Source: Labilibaculum sp. K2S
GTDB taxonomy: Bacteria; Bacteroidota; Bacteroidia; Bacteroidales; Marinifilaceae
NCBI RefSeq assembly: GCF_030372765.1
Contig: NZ_JAUCMW010000004.1
Location: 62,001 to 126,000 of the forward strand
Direction: 5' to 3'
Length of the DNA stretch: 64,000 nucleotides
Shown here: positions 34,530 to 43,287 of the stretch, one piece after another
Numbering within the stretch: position 1 is the first letter of the stretch
Layout: each line of letters starts with the position of its first letter
Notes under the pieces: generated by a model
Seen by the model: only the letters and a program-made list of their open reading frames with translations
Databases searched by the model: none
Told to the model about the DNA's origin: nothing
Made by a program: the position numbers and the translations under genes

Positions 34530-35603
34530 CTAATTATCAGCACACTTAACAACATCTATTTTCCCTTTAAAGTACTTATCTTTTAATCTCAGCGAAACAT
34601 TTACCAAGGCGATTAATACCGGCACCTCAACCAGTGGCCCAATAACTGCAGCAAATGCAACTCCCGAATCGATACCAAAAACAGCAATAGCTACTGCGAT
34701 GGCCAATTCAAAATTGTTACTGGCTGCTGTAAAAGATAAACTCGCTGTTTTGGCATATCCTGCTTTAAATTTCTTTCCCATAAAGAAGGAAATTACAAAC
34801 ATGATCACAAAATAAATGACCAAAGGAATCGCGATTCGAACCACATCAAATGGCAACTGAACAATGTATTCTCCTTTTAACGAGAACATCACAAAAATGG
34901 TAAACAGCAAAGCAAATAAGGTAAGCGGACTAATTTTAGGAATGAATTTTTTCTGATACCAATCCTTGCCTTTTGCTTTAATTCCGAAGTATCGGGTAAT
35001 CATTCCGGCGAAAAATGGAATTCCAAGATAAATCATTACGCTTTCCGCGATATCTCCCATGGAAACATCAACTACAGAACCTTGTAAGCCAAAATATTCG
35101 GGCAGCACAGTGATGAATACATAGGCATAAACAGAGAAAAACAATACCTGAAAGATGCTGTTAAAGGCAACTAAACCGGCAGCATATTCAGGATCTCCTT
35201 TGGCCAAATCATTCCAAACAATTACCATCGCAATACATCTGGCCAAACCTATCAGTATCAATCCTGTCATGTATTCCGGATAATCCTGAAGAAAAATAAT
35301 AGCCAAAGCAAACATCAAAGTTGGTCCCAAAATCCAATTCTGAACTAAAGAGAGAATCAATATCTTCCGGTTTTTGAAAACATCCTTTAGTTCTTCATAT
35401 TTTACTTTTGCAAGTGGTGGATACATCATGATCACCAATCCGATAGCAATTGGAACATTTGTGGTTCCCACCGATAATTTGTTCCAAAATCCAGACATGG
35501 CAGGAAAAAAATACCCCATTCCAACACCAATTGCCATGGCCGCAAATATCCATATGGTAAGATATCTGTCTAAAAACGATAATTTCTTATTTAAAGCTCC
35601 CAT
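34530..35603 (-). CDS. acr3: Arsenite efflux permease, ACR3 family
   Basis: 357 residues with about ten membrane helices. The hallmark [18 protein letters not shown] contains the conserved Cys of TM4 and the following WN..A.GD signature. [10 protein letters not shown] and [13 protein letters not shown] complete the ACR3 pattern. It exports As(III), and possibly Sb(III), using the membrane potential. It begins 3 bp after arsC, so the two are translationally linked and share a terminator. Confidence 0.93.
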   Translation of the reverse strand: MGALNKKLSFLDRYLTIWIFAAMAIGVGMGYFFPAMSGFWNKLSVGTTNVPIAIGLVIMMYPPLAKVKYEELKDVFKNRKILILSLVQNWILGPTLMFALAIIFLQDYPEYMTGLILIGLARCIAMVIVWNDLAKGDPEYAAGLVAFNSIFQVLFFSVYAYVFITVLPEYFGLQGSVVDVSMGDIAESVMIYLGIPFFAGMITRYFGIKAKGKDWYQKKFIPKISPLTLFALLFTIFVMFSLKGEYIVQLPFDVVRIAIPLVIYFVIMFVISFFMGKKFKAGYAKTASLSFTAASNNFELAIAVAIAVFGIDSGVAFAAVIGPLVEVPVLIALVNVSLRLKDKYFKGKIDVVKCADN

Positions 35604-35606
35604 GTT

Positions 35607-36029
35607 TTATTTTTTTAGGATGTATTCCTCATTAAATTTTGCGAAATCTCTGCGGATTTCATCACGTACTCTTCTAAATACATTGAAAATTTCTTCTTCA
35701 GTTCCCTCGGCATAAGCCGGATCGTCGAAACCAATGTGTAATCGGGTTCCAACAGGTCCAGTAAATGCAGGACAAGCATCTTTTGCTCCACCACACACTG
35801 AGATTAAGAAATCAACTCCATCTTCCAAGAATTCATCGACTATTTTGGGGCGAAATGAGCTAATATCAACTCCTATTTCAGCCATCGCTTTCACTGCCAA
35901 AGGATGTACCCGATCTGCAATTTTAGTACCTGCCGAAACAACTTCCAATTCAGGGTTAATTTCACGTAAAATTGCTTCACCCATTTGACTTCTACATGAA
36001 TTTCCTGTACACAAAACCAATACTTTCAT
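35607..36029 (-). CDS. arsC: Arsenate reductase, thioredoxin-coupled (LMW-phosphatase fold)
   Basis: 140 residues. The P-loop is C7-TGNSC-R13, and the redox relay cysteines C79 and C86 have the same spacing as in the Bacillus-type enzyme. HIGFDDPA holds the catalytic Asp region. It reduces arsenate to arsenite, which the next gene exports. A leader element (36030-36117) abuts its ATG, so it may be tuned apart from arsR in the same operon. Confidence 0.94.
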   Translation of the reverse strand: MKVLVLCTGNSCRSQMGEAILREINPELEVVSAGTKIADRVHPLAVKAMAEIGVDISSFRPKIVDEFLEDGVDFLISVCGGAKDACPAFTGPVGTRLHIGFDDPAYAEGTEEEIFNVFRRVRDEIRRDFAKFNEEYILKK

Positions 36030-36117
36030 ACGCTTATAATTTGTTTTTTAATTGCCATATAAAACTCCCAAATTACACTCACTCTCCTGTGTGCAACACT
36101 TTATAGGGGCGTTTCAT
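36030..36117 (-). repeat. Dispersed leader element, copy D, before arsC
   Basis: 88 bp, beginning ATGAAACGCCCC and ending in AACAAATTATAAGCGT before the arsC ATG. The small frame is 12 residues (36079-36117, MKRPYKV...). The outer stem is CCC/GGG. The inner pair TTGCAC/GTGTAA keeps pairing with one wobble. An extra inverted pair GAGATGT/ACATCTC lies farther upstream (36135-36166). Confidence 0.8.
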
Positions 36118-36210
36118 ATCTCTTAATTAGATATGAGATGTGAGAGCTAAGATATGAGAACATCTCAGTATCCTGTCTGCTCTTTTCTCATTCTGATTTA
36201 TATTAATTAT

Positions 36211-36540
36211 TTACGAACAATTCTTTTCTTCTTCAGGAGTAATCTGAGTCAAAAGATCATCAAACATCTTTCTCAACTTCTCAATACCTTTTTTTTTCAG
36301 ACAGTACTTTATTTTCAGCCCTTCCACTTCTCCTTGAATCAATCCGGCCGATTTAAGTTCCTTCAAATGCTGAGATACCGTAGTTCTGCTCAAAGGAAGA
36401 AAATCAGATATATCTCCCGAAATGCAAGTGGGTGTTGATGCTAAAAACTGCAAAATGGCAATTCGGGCAGGATGCGCCAGTACTTTTGCCATTGCAGCTA
36501 TTTCTTGTTGGCCTTCTTCGAATAAATCTAATTTTTTCAT
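36211..36540 (-). CDS. arsR: ArsR-family repressor
   Basis: 109 residues with the winged-helix core LPLSRTTVSQHLKELKSAGLI. The classical ELCVCDL arsenic site is not present: it has C39 in TPTCISGD, plus C80 and C108, which may form another As(III) site. It would repress the ars operon and release on arsenite. It lies first in the operon arsR-leader-arsC-acr3. Its operator candidate is at 36575-36594. Confidence 0.9.
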   Translation of the reverse strand: MKKLDLFEEGQQEIAAMAKVLAHPARIAILQFLASTPTCISGDISDFLPLSRTTVSQHLKELKSAGLIQGEVEGLKIKYCLKKKGIEKLRKMFDDLLTQITPEEEKNCS

Positions 36541-36574
36541 AGTTCTCAGTAAATATCAATCGCTCTTACTTCTA

Positions 36575-36612
36575 ATGACGCAAACATACGTCATAGATTT
36601 CATTATCACAAA
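36575..36612 (-). promoter_or_regulatory. arsR promoter with nested operator palindrome
   Basis: The perfect inverted pair ATGACG (36575-36580) and CGTCAT (36589-36594) has an 8-bp spacer. On the minus strand that spacer is TATGTTTG, an exact TAnnTTTG -7 box (36581-36588). A TTTG -33 box follows at 36609-36612 with 20 bp between. A repressor on the palindrome would cover the -7 box. Confidence 0.7.
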
Positions 36613-36646
36613 TCAAACTGATAGATTTCACAATTTCTTAACACTA

Positions 36647-36680
36647 AAAAAGGCTGTACCAATTAAGATACAGCCTTTAT
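36647..36680 (-). terminator. Intrinsic terminator of the alcohol dehydrogenase gene
   Basis: AAAGGCTGTA and TACAGCCTTT flank a ten-base loop, with A and T runs. It lies 17 bp past the stop and upstream of the arsR promoter. Confidence 0.85.
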
Positions 36681-36696
36681 ATTTATTGAATAAAAC

Positions 36697-37848
36697 TTAC
36701 AAACGTGCCTCAAGAATTTCAGCAACATCTTTCACCTCAACATCAGGAAGCATGCCTACAAAACCTCTTTCTTCGAAACGGCTGGCAATAACATCAATGC
36801 TATCTTGTCCCACATTGTGTTCGCTCAAACGGGTTTTAATTCCAACCTGATTGAAGAATGCCTCTGTTTTATCAATTGCCAGAGTCTTTTTCTCCTCATC
36901 AGAACCTTCGGTGATGTTCCAAACCCTTTCAGCATACTGAAGCAATTTTTCACTTCTCTTCTCTTTCAATTGAGTCAATAATCCCGGCAATACAATAGCC
37001 AAAGTCACTGCATGATCGATACCATGAAAAGCAGTCAGCTCATGACCAATCATATGCGTTGCCCAGTCGCTTTTCACACCCATTCCGATCAAACCATTTA
37101 AAGCCATAGTAGCTGCCCACATTAAATTAGCTCTGTTCTCGTAATCAGGAGTATCCGAAGCCAATGCTTTTGGTCCTTCTTCCAACAAAGTGAGAAGTAG
37201 TCCCTCTGCAAAGCGATCCTGAACCGGAGAATTTACCGGATAAGTGAGATATTGCTCCATTACGTGAACATAGGCATCTACAATACCATTAGTGACTTGT
37301 CTCTTCGGCAACGAATAAGTTGTTTCAGGGTCTAAAACTGAAAATTTCGGAAACAGCAATGGATTTCCAAATGCCTTTTTTTCCTTTGTTGCAGCCTTTG
37401 TAACAACACCTCCATTATTCATTTCGGAACCTGTTGCTGCCAAAGTTAAAACAGCACCTAACTCAACAGCCTTGGTAATTGGTGCCCGCTTAGCCAAAAT
37501 ATCCCATGCATCGCCTTCGAAGTAGGTCGCTGCCGCAATAAATTTTGTTCCATCCAAAACAGATCCGCCACCTACTGCAAGAAGAAAATCTATCTTTTCA
37601 GATTTAACTATTTCAACAGCTTTCATTAAAGTCTCGAAATGAGGATTAGGTTCAATCCCTCCAAATTCGATAATCTCATACCCTTTTAAGGCATCCACAA
37701 CCTGATCGTAAACACCATTTTTCTTAATACTACCACCACCATAAGTCATTAAAATCTTAGCACCTTTAGAAATGTGCTTGTTTATTTCTGCAATTTTTCC
37801 TTTTCCAAAAAGAATGTTTACCGGATTGTAAAAATCAAAATTTTCCAT
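36697..37848 (-). CDS. Iron-containing alcohol dehydrogenase (YqhD/butanol dehydrogenase-like)
   Basis: 383 residues. The NAD(P)-binding part has YGGGSIKKNG and AVGGGSVLDGTKFIA. The metal-binding region is GHELTAFHGIDHAVTLAIV, with the His and Asp ligands of the family. It interconverts an alcohol and an aldehyde, most often NADPH-dependent in YqhD-like members. It follows the DJ-1-like gene by 18 bp, and together they look like an aldehyde or carbonyl stress operon divergent from a LysR gene. Confidence 0.92.
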   Translation of the reverse strand: MENFDFYNPVNILFGKGKIAEINKHISKGAKILMTYGGGSIKKNGVYDQVVDALKGYEIIEFGGIEPNPHFETLMKAVEIVKSEKIDFLLAVGGGSVLDGTKFIAAATYFEGDAWDILAKRAPITKAVELGAVLTLAATGSEMNNGGVVTKAATKEKKAFGNPLLFPKFSVLDPETTYSLPKRQVTNGIVDAYVHVMEQYLTYPVNSPVQDRFAEGLLLTLLEEGPKALASDTPDYENRANLMWAATMALNGLIGMGVKSDWATHMIGHELTAFHGIDHAVTLAIVLPGLLTQLKEKRSEKLLQYAERVWNITEGSDEEKKTLAIDKTEAFFNQVGIKTRLSEHNVGQDSIDVIASRFEERGFVGMLPDVEVKDVAEILEARL

Positions 37849-37866
37849 CTTATTTTGTTGTATTAG

Positions 37867-38544
37867 TTAATCTATTTTTTCCTTTAATAATTTCACCAGT
37901 TCTTTCGCCATTTCCAAATCAGAAGCAGGATTTTGTCCTGTGATTAATCTGCCGTCAACCACCACATACTGTTGCCAGTTTGCAGCACAAGAATAATTTG
38001 CGCCCTTTTCAACCAATGCTGTCTCTAATAGAAAAGGGACTTTCTGATCCGTTCCTATTGCTTCCTCTTCTTTATTGCTAAAAGCAGTCAGGTTTTTACC
38101 GTCAATCAAAAAAGAACCATCGGCTAACTTTACATTGAGTAATCCTGCTCCGCCATGACAAACCGCACAGACAACCCCGCCTTTATCGTAGATTTCTCCT
38201 GCGATTTTTGCAATTTTTTCACAATTTGGCAGATCAAAAACAACGCCATGTCCTCCCGGAAAATAAATCGCATCATAGTCATTTGAGTCAATTTCCTCGG
38301 GAACTTTTGAAGAGTAAAATTTTTCACTTGCTGTTTTATCTGCAAAAAAAGATTTCACTTTAGCGGCATCCAAATCGCATTGCTTTGCAGGAACAGCTCC
38401 ACCTTTAGGAGAAACAAAATCAATTTCCACTCCATTTTTCACCAAATAGAAATATGGAACTGCAACTTCCAACACATAGCAACCAGATTCCCAACCGGAA
38501 GCATCTTTAAAATGACTGGTTACTGCAAACAAAACTCTACTCAT
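37867..38544 (-). CDS. DJ-1/PfpI-family protein (Hsp31-like glyoxalase III candidate)
   Basis: About 225 residues from the ATG at 38544, which opens MSRVLFAVTSHF; an ATG at 38553 adds three residues. The elbow AVCHGGAG holds the nucleophile Cys and adjacent His. FPGGHGVVFDL provides the preceding loop. This is the large DJ-1 subgroup with an Hsp31-like insert, which handles methylglyoxal or acts as a chaperone. It is in an operon with the alcohol dehydrogenase. Confidence 0.9.
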   Translation of the reverse strand: MSRVLFAVTSHFKDASGWESGCYVLEVAVPYFYLVKNGVEIDFVSPKGGAVPAKQCDLDAAKVKSFFADKTASEKFYSSKVPEEIDSNDYDAIYFPGGHGVVFDLPNCEKIAKIAGEIYDKGGVVCAVCHGGAGLLNVKLADGSFLIDGKNLTAFSNKEEEAIGTDQKVPFLLETALVEKGANYSCAANWQQYVVVDGRLITGQNPASDLEMAKELVKLLKEKID

Positions 38545-38565
38545 GGTTCTCATTTATTATTTAAA

Positions 38566-38573
38566 CAAAGTTA
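38566..38573 (-). promoter_or_regulatory. Candidate -7 box for the DJ-1/ADH operon
   Basis: On the minus strand it reads TAACTTTG, an exact TAnnTTTG box, 22 bp before the start. The -33 TTTG is not clear. It sits in the 93-bp divergent region shared with the LysR gene. Confidence 0.4.
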
Positions 38574-38637
38574 AAGTCTGTTTTTCTATAAAAAAAGTTA
38601 TTCTTTTTATACATTTATATAAAATAATTTATATCAC

Positions 38638-39537
38638 ATGTTGAATCTGGAATGGTACCGAACCTTTAAAGCAATCTATGAACGTGGCACCTTAACCGGC
38701 GCTGCAGAGAGTTTGCTGATCACCCAACCAGGTGTTAGTCAGCAACTATCTTCGTTGGAAGCTTATATGGGAGTTAAGCTGTTTGAGCGAAAACCACGAA
38801 GAATGCTTCCTACTCCCAATGGAATTCAATTGTATAATCAAATTGAAGAAGCAATCATTCAACTTGAAAAAACCGAAGAGAATTTTAAGCGAAAAACACT
38901 ATTAAACAGACCTAAAATAAAGGTTGGAATGTACTTGGAAGTATTCCACTATGCCTTTGCCCCAATTTTAAACCAACTTGAAATGGATGTAGAATTTCTT
39001 TTTGGTGAGACAGAAGAATTGCAGGATAAGTTGTTTCGAAAACAACTGGATTTACTCATCACCACAGATCAAAGTAATTATAAGGATATAAAATACGCTC
39101 CATTCTGCAAAGAAGAATTACTTCTTATCAGCAGTAAAAATTTAGATACCATTCCTTTTAATCAATTAGTATATGAAAGAAAAATGGATGAAGCCGAAAA
39201 ATGGCTCTCCGAGCAAGATTGGTATTCTTACTCCCATAAAATGGAAACCATAAAATCATTTTGGGCTGATAATTTTAAGAAGCATCCTTATTTCAGACCA
39301 AGATACGTAATCCCAAATTTGAATGCCATTCTCGATGCTATTCAACACAACAATGGATTGTGTTTATTGCCTTTTAGTATGTGTAAAGATTTAATTGAGA
39401 AAAAAGAGATTAAAGAAGTGTGGCAGGGGGTGAAAACAACTTATTCAACAAAATATTTTGCCTTACAAATGCAAAGTAAAAACCTAAAGCAGGCTGAAGA
39501 AATAATTCAGATTATTACCAATAACACAAATCAGTAA
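38638..39537 (+). CDS. LysR-family regulator
   Basis: 299 residues. The N-terminal HTH TLTGAAESLLITQPGVSQQL is followed by LEAYMGVKLFERKPRRMLPT. The effector-binding domain is shorter and less conserved than usual. It is divergent from the DJ-1/ADH operon across an 84-93 bp region, a typical arrangement for LysR control of that operon, and it is followed by an ArsC-like gene after 17 bp. Confidence 0.9.
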   Translation: MLNLEWYRTFKAIYERGTLTGAAESLLITQPGVSQQLSSLEAYMGVKLFERKPRRMLPTPNGIQLYNQIEEAIIQLEKTEENFKRKTLLNRPKIKVGMYLEVFHYAFAPILNQLEMDVEFLFGETEELQDKLFRKQLDLLITTDQSNYKDIKYAPFCKEELLLISSKNLDTIPFNQLVYERKMDEAEKWLSEQDWYSYSHKMETIKSFWADNFKKHPYFRPRYVIPNLNAILDAIQHNNGLCLLPFSMCKDLIEKKEIKEVWQGVKTTYSTKYFALQMQSKNLKQAEEIIQIITNNTNQ

Positions 39538-39554
39538 CAATATAAACAAGGACT

Positions 39555-39911
39555 ATGAGAAAAATATACCATCTATCAAGTTGTTCAACTTGCAAGAGAA
39601 TAATTAAAGAACTAAATCCGGATGCCGATTTTATACTACAGGATATAAAAACAGAAAAAATAACAGAAGAACAGCTAAATCTGATGGCCGAATTATCCGG
39701 TAGTTACGAGAGCCTGTTCAGCCGTAGGGCAATTAAATACAAAGAACTCAATTTAAAAGAGAAGAACCTAAGCGAAGAAGAATACAAAAATTATATCTTG
39801 AACGAGTACACATTTTTAAAAAGACCAGTTATAATTATTGAAAGGAAAATTTTTGTAGGAAACTCTAAAAAAGTAGTAGAAAGTGCTGAAAAAGAGCTGC
39901 AAAAAAAATAG
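39555..39911 (+). CDS. ArsC/Spx-like thioredoxin-fold protein
   Basis: 118 residues. The N-terminal SSCSTCKRIIKEL gives a CxxC-type site (C9, C12 region). IKYKELNL and a later cis-Pro segment LKRPVIII fit the ArsC/Spx/YffB fold. It is not the arsenate reductase of the ars operon. Its role may be glutathione- or thiol-linked. It follows the LysR gene in the same direction. Confidence 0.8.
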   Translation: MRKIYHLSSCSTCKRIIKELNPDADFILQDIKTEKITEEQLNLMAELSGSYESLFSRRAIKYKELNLKEKNLSEEEYKNYILNEYTFLKRPVIIIERKIFVGNSKKVVESAEKELQKK

Positions 39912-40045
39912 AAAAGCATTTCCTTAATTTTGTAATTCTCTTATTTAATAATAACTTAAGCGTCTTAACCAAGTTTTTTTTCTTGATAAATTTAGTACTC
40001 ATCAGTTATTATTCATGAGTAATTTTAATCTTAAAACTTTTAGTT

Positions 40046-40390
40046 ATGCCTTATTTAAAAGTTCAGACAAACAAGAGCTTTTCAAGCAAAGAACAACAAA
40101 TTTTCCTAAAAGAATGCTCAACTTTAATATCGATGGAATTAAGTAAACCTGAGAAATATGTAATGACCGCATTTGCACCAAAAGTTGAAATGACTCTTGG
40201 CGGAAGTGAAGAGCCTTCTCTGTTTCTGCAATTAAAAAGTATTGGTTTACCGGATACTAAAACAAAAGATCTATCCAATAAATTTGCTTGTTTGGCTGCC
40301 GAAAAGTTAAAGATAGCAAAAGACCGGGTTTATATTGAATTTATGGATGTCCCCAGAGGTTTCTGGGGCTGGAATGGGATCTTGTTTTAG
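40046..40390 (+). CDS. MIF/phenylpyruvate tautomerase-like protein
   Basis: 114 residues. After the start Met comes the catalytic N-terminal Pro (MPYLKVQTN). DRVYIEFMDVPRGFWGWNG closes the family pattern. It would tautomerise phenylpyruvate or a similar keto acid as a trimer; the physiological substrate in bacteria is unclear. The 134 bp upstream is AT-rich and likely carries its own promoter. Confidence 0.88.
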   Translation: MPYLKVQTNKSFSSKEQQIFLKECSTLISMELSKPEKYVMTAFAPKVEMTLGGSEEPSLFLQLKSIGLPDTKTKDLSNKFACLAAEKLKIAKDRVYIEFMDVPRGFWGWNGILF

Positions 40391-40496
40391 TGTAATTATT
40401 TCTTTATTAGTTAATATTTTAACAATTTGAATAATTTCAATTGGATTAATAAATAATTTTACACAACTTTACCCCGTCAAATAAAAAAAGAAATAA

Positions 40497-40553
40497 ATGA
40501 TGGCAATTGCATTAAAATACAGGAAGCATTATAAACGCAATAAACGTTTTTGA
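40497..40553 (+). CDS. Candidate leader peptide of the lysine operon
   Basis: 18 residues, MMAIALKYRKHYKRNKRF, with four Lys and three Arg codons. It lies 48 bp before an intrinsic terminator and 164 bp before the aspartate kinase start. The layout is that of a ribosome-mediated attenuator, where lysyl-tRNA shortage would stall the ribosome. No clear antiterminator pairing was found, and the frame is short enough that chance is possible. Confidence 0.5.
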   Translation: MMAIALKYRKHYKRNKRF

Positions 40554-40598
40554 CGTTATATGATGTGAATTGATGTGAAGCTATCGAATAAGAGATAT

Positions 40599-40628
40599 AA
40601 GCCTGCAGAAATTCTGCAGGCTTTTTTT
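40599..40628 (+). terminator. Intrinsic terminator in the lysine operon leader (candidate attenuator)
   Basis: The 8-bp stem GCCTGCAG/CTGCAGGC with a five-base loop is followed by seven T. It is too far (210 bp) from the tautomerase stop to be its obvious terminator, and the candidate leader peptide precedes it. A second hairpin (40648-40674, AAGCTGATAA with TTATTAGCTT) follows. Confidence 0.75.
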
Positions 40629-40716
40629 GAGAAAAATAAAAAACCACAAGCTGATAATGTGTTTTTATTAGCTTAAACATTTCCATGAGAAATGGCAAAA
40701 CTAAAATTATTAATCA

Positions 40717-42027
40717 ATGAAAGTTTTAAAATTTGGTGGTACCTCAGTAGGATCGCCCGAAAGAATTAAAAATCTTGCGCAACTGGTTCAAAGTGATGAA
40801 TCCAGAATCATAGTTCTGTCAGCCATGGCAGGAACAACAAATTCTCTGGTTGAGATAGCCGATCTTTTGTATAAACGGGAGATGGAACAGGCTGATGAAA
40901 AAATCACGGAACTGGAAACACAATATAGAGTTCGAATTGAGGAACTATTCACAAGCAAAAATGGAAAAGACAAGGGAAATGAGCTAATCACATCTCATTT
41001 CAATTACATTCGCAACTTTGTTTACCGCAGCTTTACTGCACTTCAGGAAAAAGCAATTCTTGCACAAGGTGAATTAATTTCGACCGCATTTTTTCATTAC
41101 TATTTAACTGAAATTGGTGTTGATTCGGTATTTCTTCCAGCGCTTAATTTCATGCGGATTGATAAGGACGGAGAACCTGATTCCTACTATATCAAAGAAA
41201 ATCTGGAACGTGAACTCGCTCAATATCCCAATCAAAAACTTTTTATTACTCAAGGCTTTATCTGTAGAGATACATATGGCGAAGTTGACAACTTAAAGCG
41301 CGGAGGAAGCGATTATTCTGCATCTTTAATTGGTGCAGCCTTAAAATCGGAAGAAGTTCAAATATGGACCGATATAGATGGTTTTCACAATAATGATCCT
41401 CGTTTTGTAGAAAATACCAAAGCCCTTAAACAATTGTCTTTTGACGAAGCTGCCGAGCTTGCTTATTTTGGGGCTAAAATTATGCACCCTTCGAGCATCA
41501 TGCCATGCAAGCAATTTAGTATTCCTGTCCGTTTAAAAAACACACTAAGTCCATCGGACGAAGGAACTCTAATTACCGACGATTTGGTTGGAAAAGGAAT
41601 TAAGGCAATTGCGGCAAAAGATGGAATTACGGCAGTAAAAATTAAATCGGGAAGGATGCTTTTAGCTTATGGATTTTTGCGTAAAGTGTTCGAGATATTC
41701 GAGATATACAAAACTCCAATTGATATGATTACTACCTCGGAGGTAGCCATTTCACTTACAATAGATGATGATACTCATCTCCCTGAAATAGAATCGGAAT
41801 TATTGAAGTTTGGTATTGTAGAGATAGATCAAGATCAATCGATAATTTGTATTGTTGGTGATTTTATATCCGAATCGGCAGGCAGTGCTAAAAAGGTACT
41901 GGAAGCACTTGAATCTATTCCATTGCGAATGATTTCCTACGGAGGCAGCAAACACAATATTTCCGTATTGGTAGATCAGAAGAATAAAGTAGCAGCCCTT
42001 CAGGCATTAAGTAGTCATTTATTTTAG
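40717..42027 (+). CDS. lysC: Aspartate kinase
   Basis: 436 residues. KFGGTSVGSPERI opens the amino-acid kinase domain (1-290). TQGFICRD, GRGGSDYSA-like RGGSDYSASLIGAA and IWTDIDGF follow. Two ACT domains at the C-terminus (about 300-436) would sense lysine or threonine. It phosphorylates aspartate, the first step to lysine, threonine and methionine. No homoserine dehydrogenase is fused. It is co-directional with lysA 25 bp downstream, so it is probably the lysine-specific isoenzyme. Confidence 0.93.
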   Translation: MKVLKFGGTSVGSPERIKNLAQLVQSDESRIIVLSAMAGTTNSLVEIADLLYKREMEQADEKITELETQYRVRIEELFTSKNGKDKGNELITSHFNYIRNFVYRSFTALQEKAILAQGELISTAFFHYYLTEIGVDSVFLPALNFMRIDKDGEPDSYYIKENLERELAQYPNQKLFITQGFICRDTYGEVDNLKRGGSDYSASLIGAALKSEEVQIWTDIDGFHNNDPRFVENTKALKQLSFDEAAELAYFGAKIMHPSSIMPCKQFSIPVRLKNTLSPSDEGTLITDDLVGKGIKAIAAKDGITAVKIKSGRMLLAYGFLRKVFEIFEIYKTPIDMITTSEVAISLTIDDDTHLPEIESELLKFGIVEIDQDQSIICIVGDFISESAGSAKKVLEALESIPLRMISYGGSKHNISVLVDQKNKVAALQALSSHLF

Positions 42028-42052
42028 TTGTTGTTTCCACAATTTTTTTATC

Positions 42053-43210
42053 ATGTTTAACAGTTCAAGAATCAACGAATTCTCAAAAATACCTACTCCA
42101 TTTTACTATTACGATATGGAGATTCTTCAAAACACTTTGGAGATTGTTAAAAGAGAGTCATCCAAATATGGATATCATGTTCATTATGCAGTAAAAGCGA
42201 ATGCCAATCCGAAAATTATGACCAAAATTCAGTCGTATGGATTTGGTGCCGATTGTGTAAGTGGAAATGAAATAAAGAGATCATTGGAATCAGGATATTC
42301 ACCGAATAAAATTGTATATGCCGGTGTTGGAAAATCCGATCAGGAAATTCAAACCGCACTTGATTCCGATATTTTCTGTTTCAACTGCGAATCGATTCCC
42401 GAAATGGAATTGATTAATGAAATGGCGGAAAAAGCCAATAAAATTGCTAAAATTGCAATTCGTATCAACCCAAATGTTAATGCAAATACGCATCATTACA
42501 TCACAACAGGAGTTGAAGAAAATAAATTTGGTATCAGCCGATGGGAATTTGACAGCGTTCTGGAAGGTCTTGCATCCTATAAAAACATAGAGTTAATTGG
42601 TCTGCACTTTCACATTGGATCTCAAATTACCGATTTGAGTGTGTTCAAAGGCTTATGTCTTCGTATCAATGAAATTAAGCAGTGGTTTTCGGACCGGCAA
42701 ATTTTTGTTGATCATATCAATGTTGGTGGTGGTTTTGGAGTAGACTACAAGTATCCTGATCAAAATCCGATCCCTGATTTTGTGACCTTTTTTGGCATTT
42801 TCGATGAGTTTTTAGATCTGGAAGCAAATCAGGAACTTCATTTCGAATTGGGAAGATCAATGGTAGCGCAATGCGGCAGCTTAATTTCCAAAGTTTTATA
42901 CGTTAAAAATGGTGTGAAAACCAAATTTGCAATTTTAGATGCCGGCATGACAGAATTGCTGCGCCCCGCTCTTTATCAGGCTTATCACAAAATCGAAAAC
43001 TTAAGTTCGAATGGTGAAACTGAAAATTATGATGTGGTTGGACCTATTTGTGAATCATCAGACTGCTTTGGTAAATTAGTCAGCTTACCGGCTACAAAAA
43101 GAAACGATTTAATTGCAATTCGTACCACTGGTGCTTATGGAGAAGCAATGGCATCCAGATATAATTTAAGAGATATCGCGCCATCGATATTTTCGAATGA
43201 ACTAAACTAA
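42053..43210 (+). CDS. lysA: Diaminopimelate decarboxylase
   Basis: 385 residues. It has an alanine-racemase-type TIM barrel with PLP Lys K48 in HYAVKANANP, GLHFHIGSQ, GGGFG, and the C-terminal CESSDCFGK (substrate Cys and Glu). It decarboxylates meso-diaminopimelate to lysine. Paired with aspartate kinase it forms a compact lysine operon behind the attenuator candidate; the middle-pathway genes are elsewhere. Confidence 0.94.
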   Translation: MFNSSRINEFSKIPTPFYYYDMEILQNTLEIVKRESSKYGYHVHYAVKANANPKIMTKIQSYGFGADCVSGNEIKRSLESGYSPNKIVYAGVGKSDQEIQTALDSDIFCFNCESIPEMELINEMAEKANKIAKIAIRINPNVNANTHHYITTGVEENKFGISRWEFDSVLEGLASYKNIELIGLHFHIGSQITDLSVFKGLCLRINEIKQWFSDRQIFVDHINVGGGFGVDYKYPDQNPIPDFVTFFGIFDEFLDLEANQELHFELGRSMVAQCGSLISKVLYVKNGVKTKFAILDAGMTELLRPALYQAYHKIENLSSNGETENYDVVGPICESSDCFGKLVSLPATKRNDLIAIRTTGAYGEAMASRYNLRDIAPSIFSNELN

Positions 43211-43220
43211 ACTAAACGAT

Positions 43221-43273
43221 AAGGGCGGTATTCTTACTAATTTTAGACCAGGCAGTAAGAATGCTTCCCTTTA
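43221..43273. terminator. Hairpin between convergent lysA and DUF6268-like gene
   Basis: AAGGG and ATTCTTACT arms pair with AGTAAGAAT and CCCTT across an internal loop. It lies 11 bp past lysA and 15 bp from the convergent gene's end. Confidence 0.6.
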
Positions 43274-43287
43274 GTTTTCACATTCCC

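Noticed and set aside
36135..36166. Second arsenic operator between arsR and arsC
   Set aside because: The inverted pair GAGATGT/ACATCTC has no similarity to the ATGACG/CGTCAT operator and more likely forms a hairpin.
40599..40628. Simple terminator of the tautomerase gene
   Set aside because: It is 210 bp past that stop, with a leader peptide and probable promoter in between, so the lysine leader is a better context. The alternative cannot be excluded.
40717..40740. Lysine riboswitch before aspartate kinase
   Set aside because: The L-box conserved core and loop-E element were not seen in 40391-40716, and the leader is too short.
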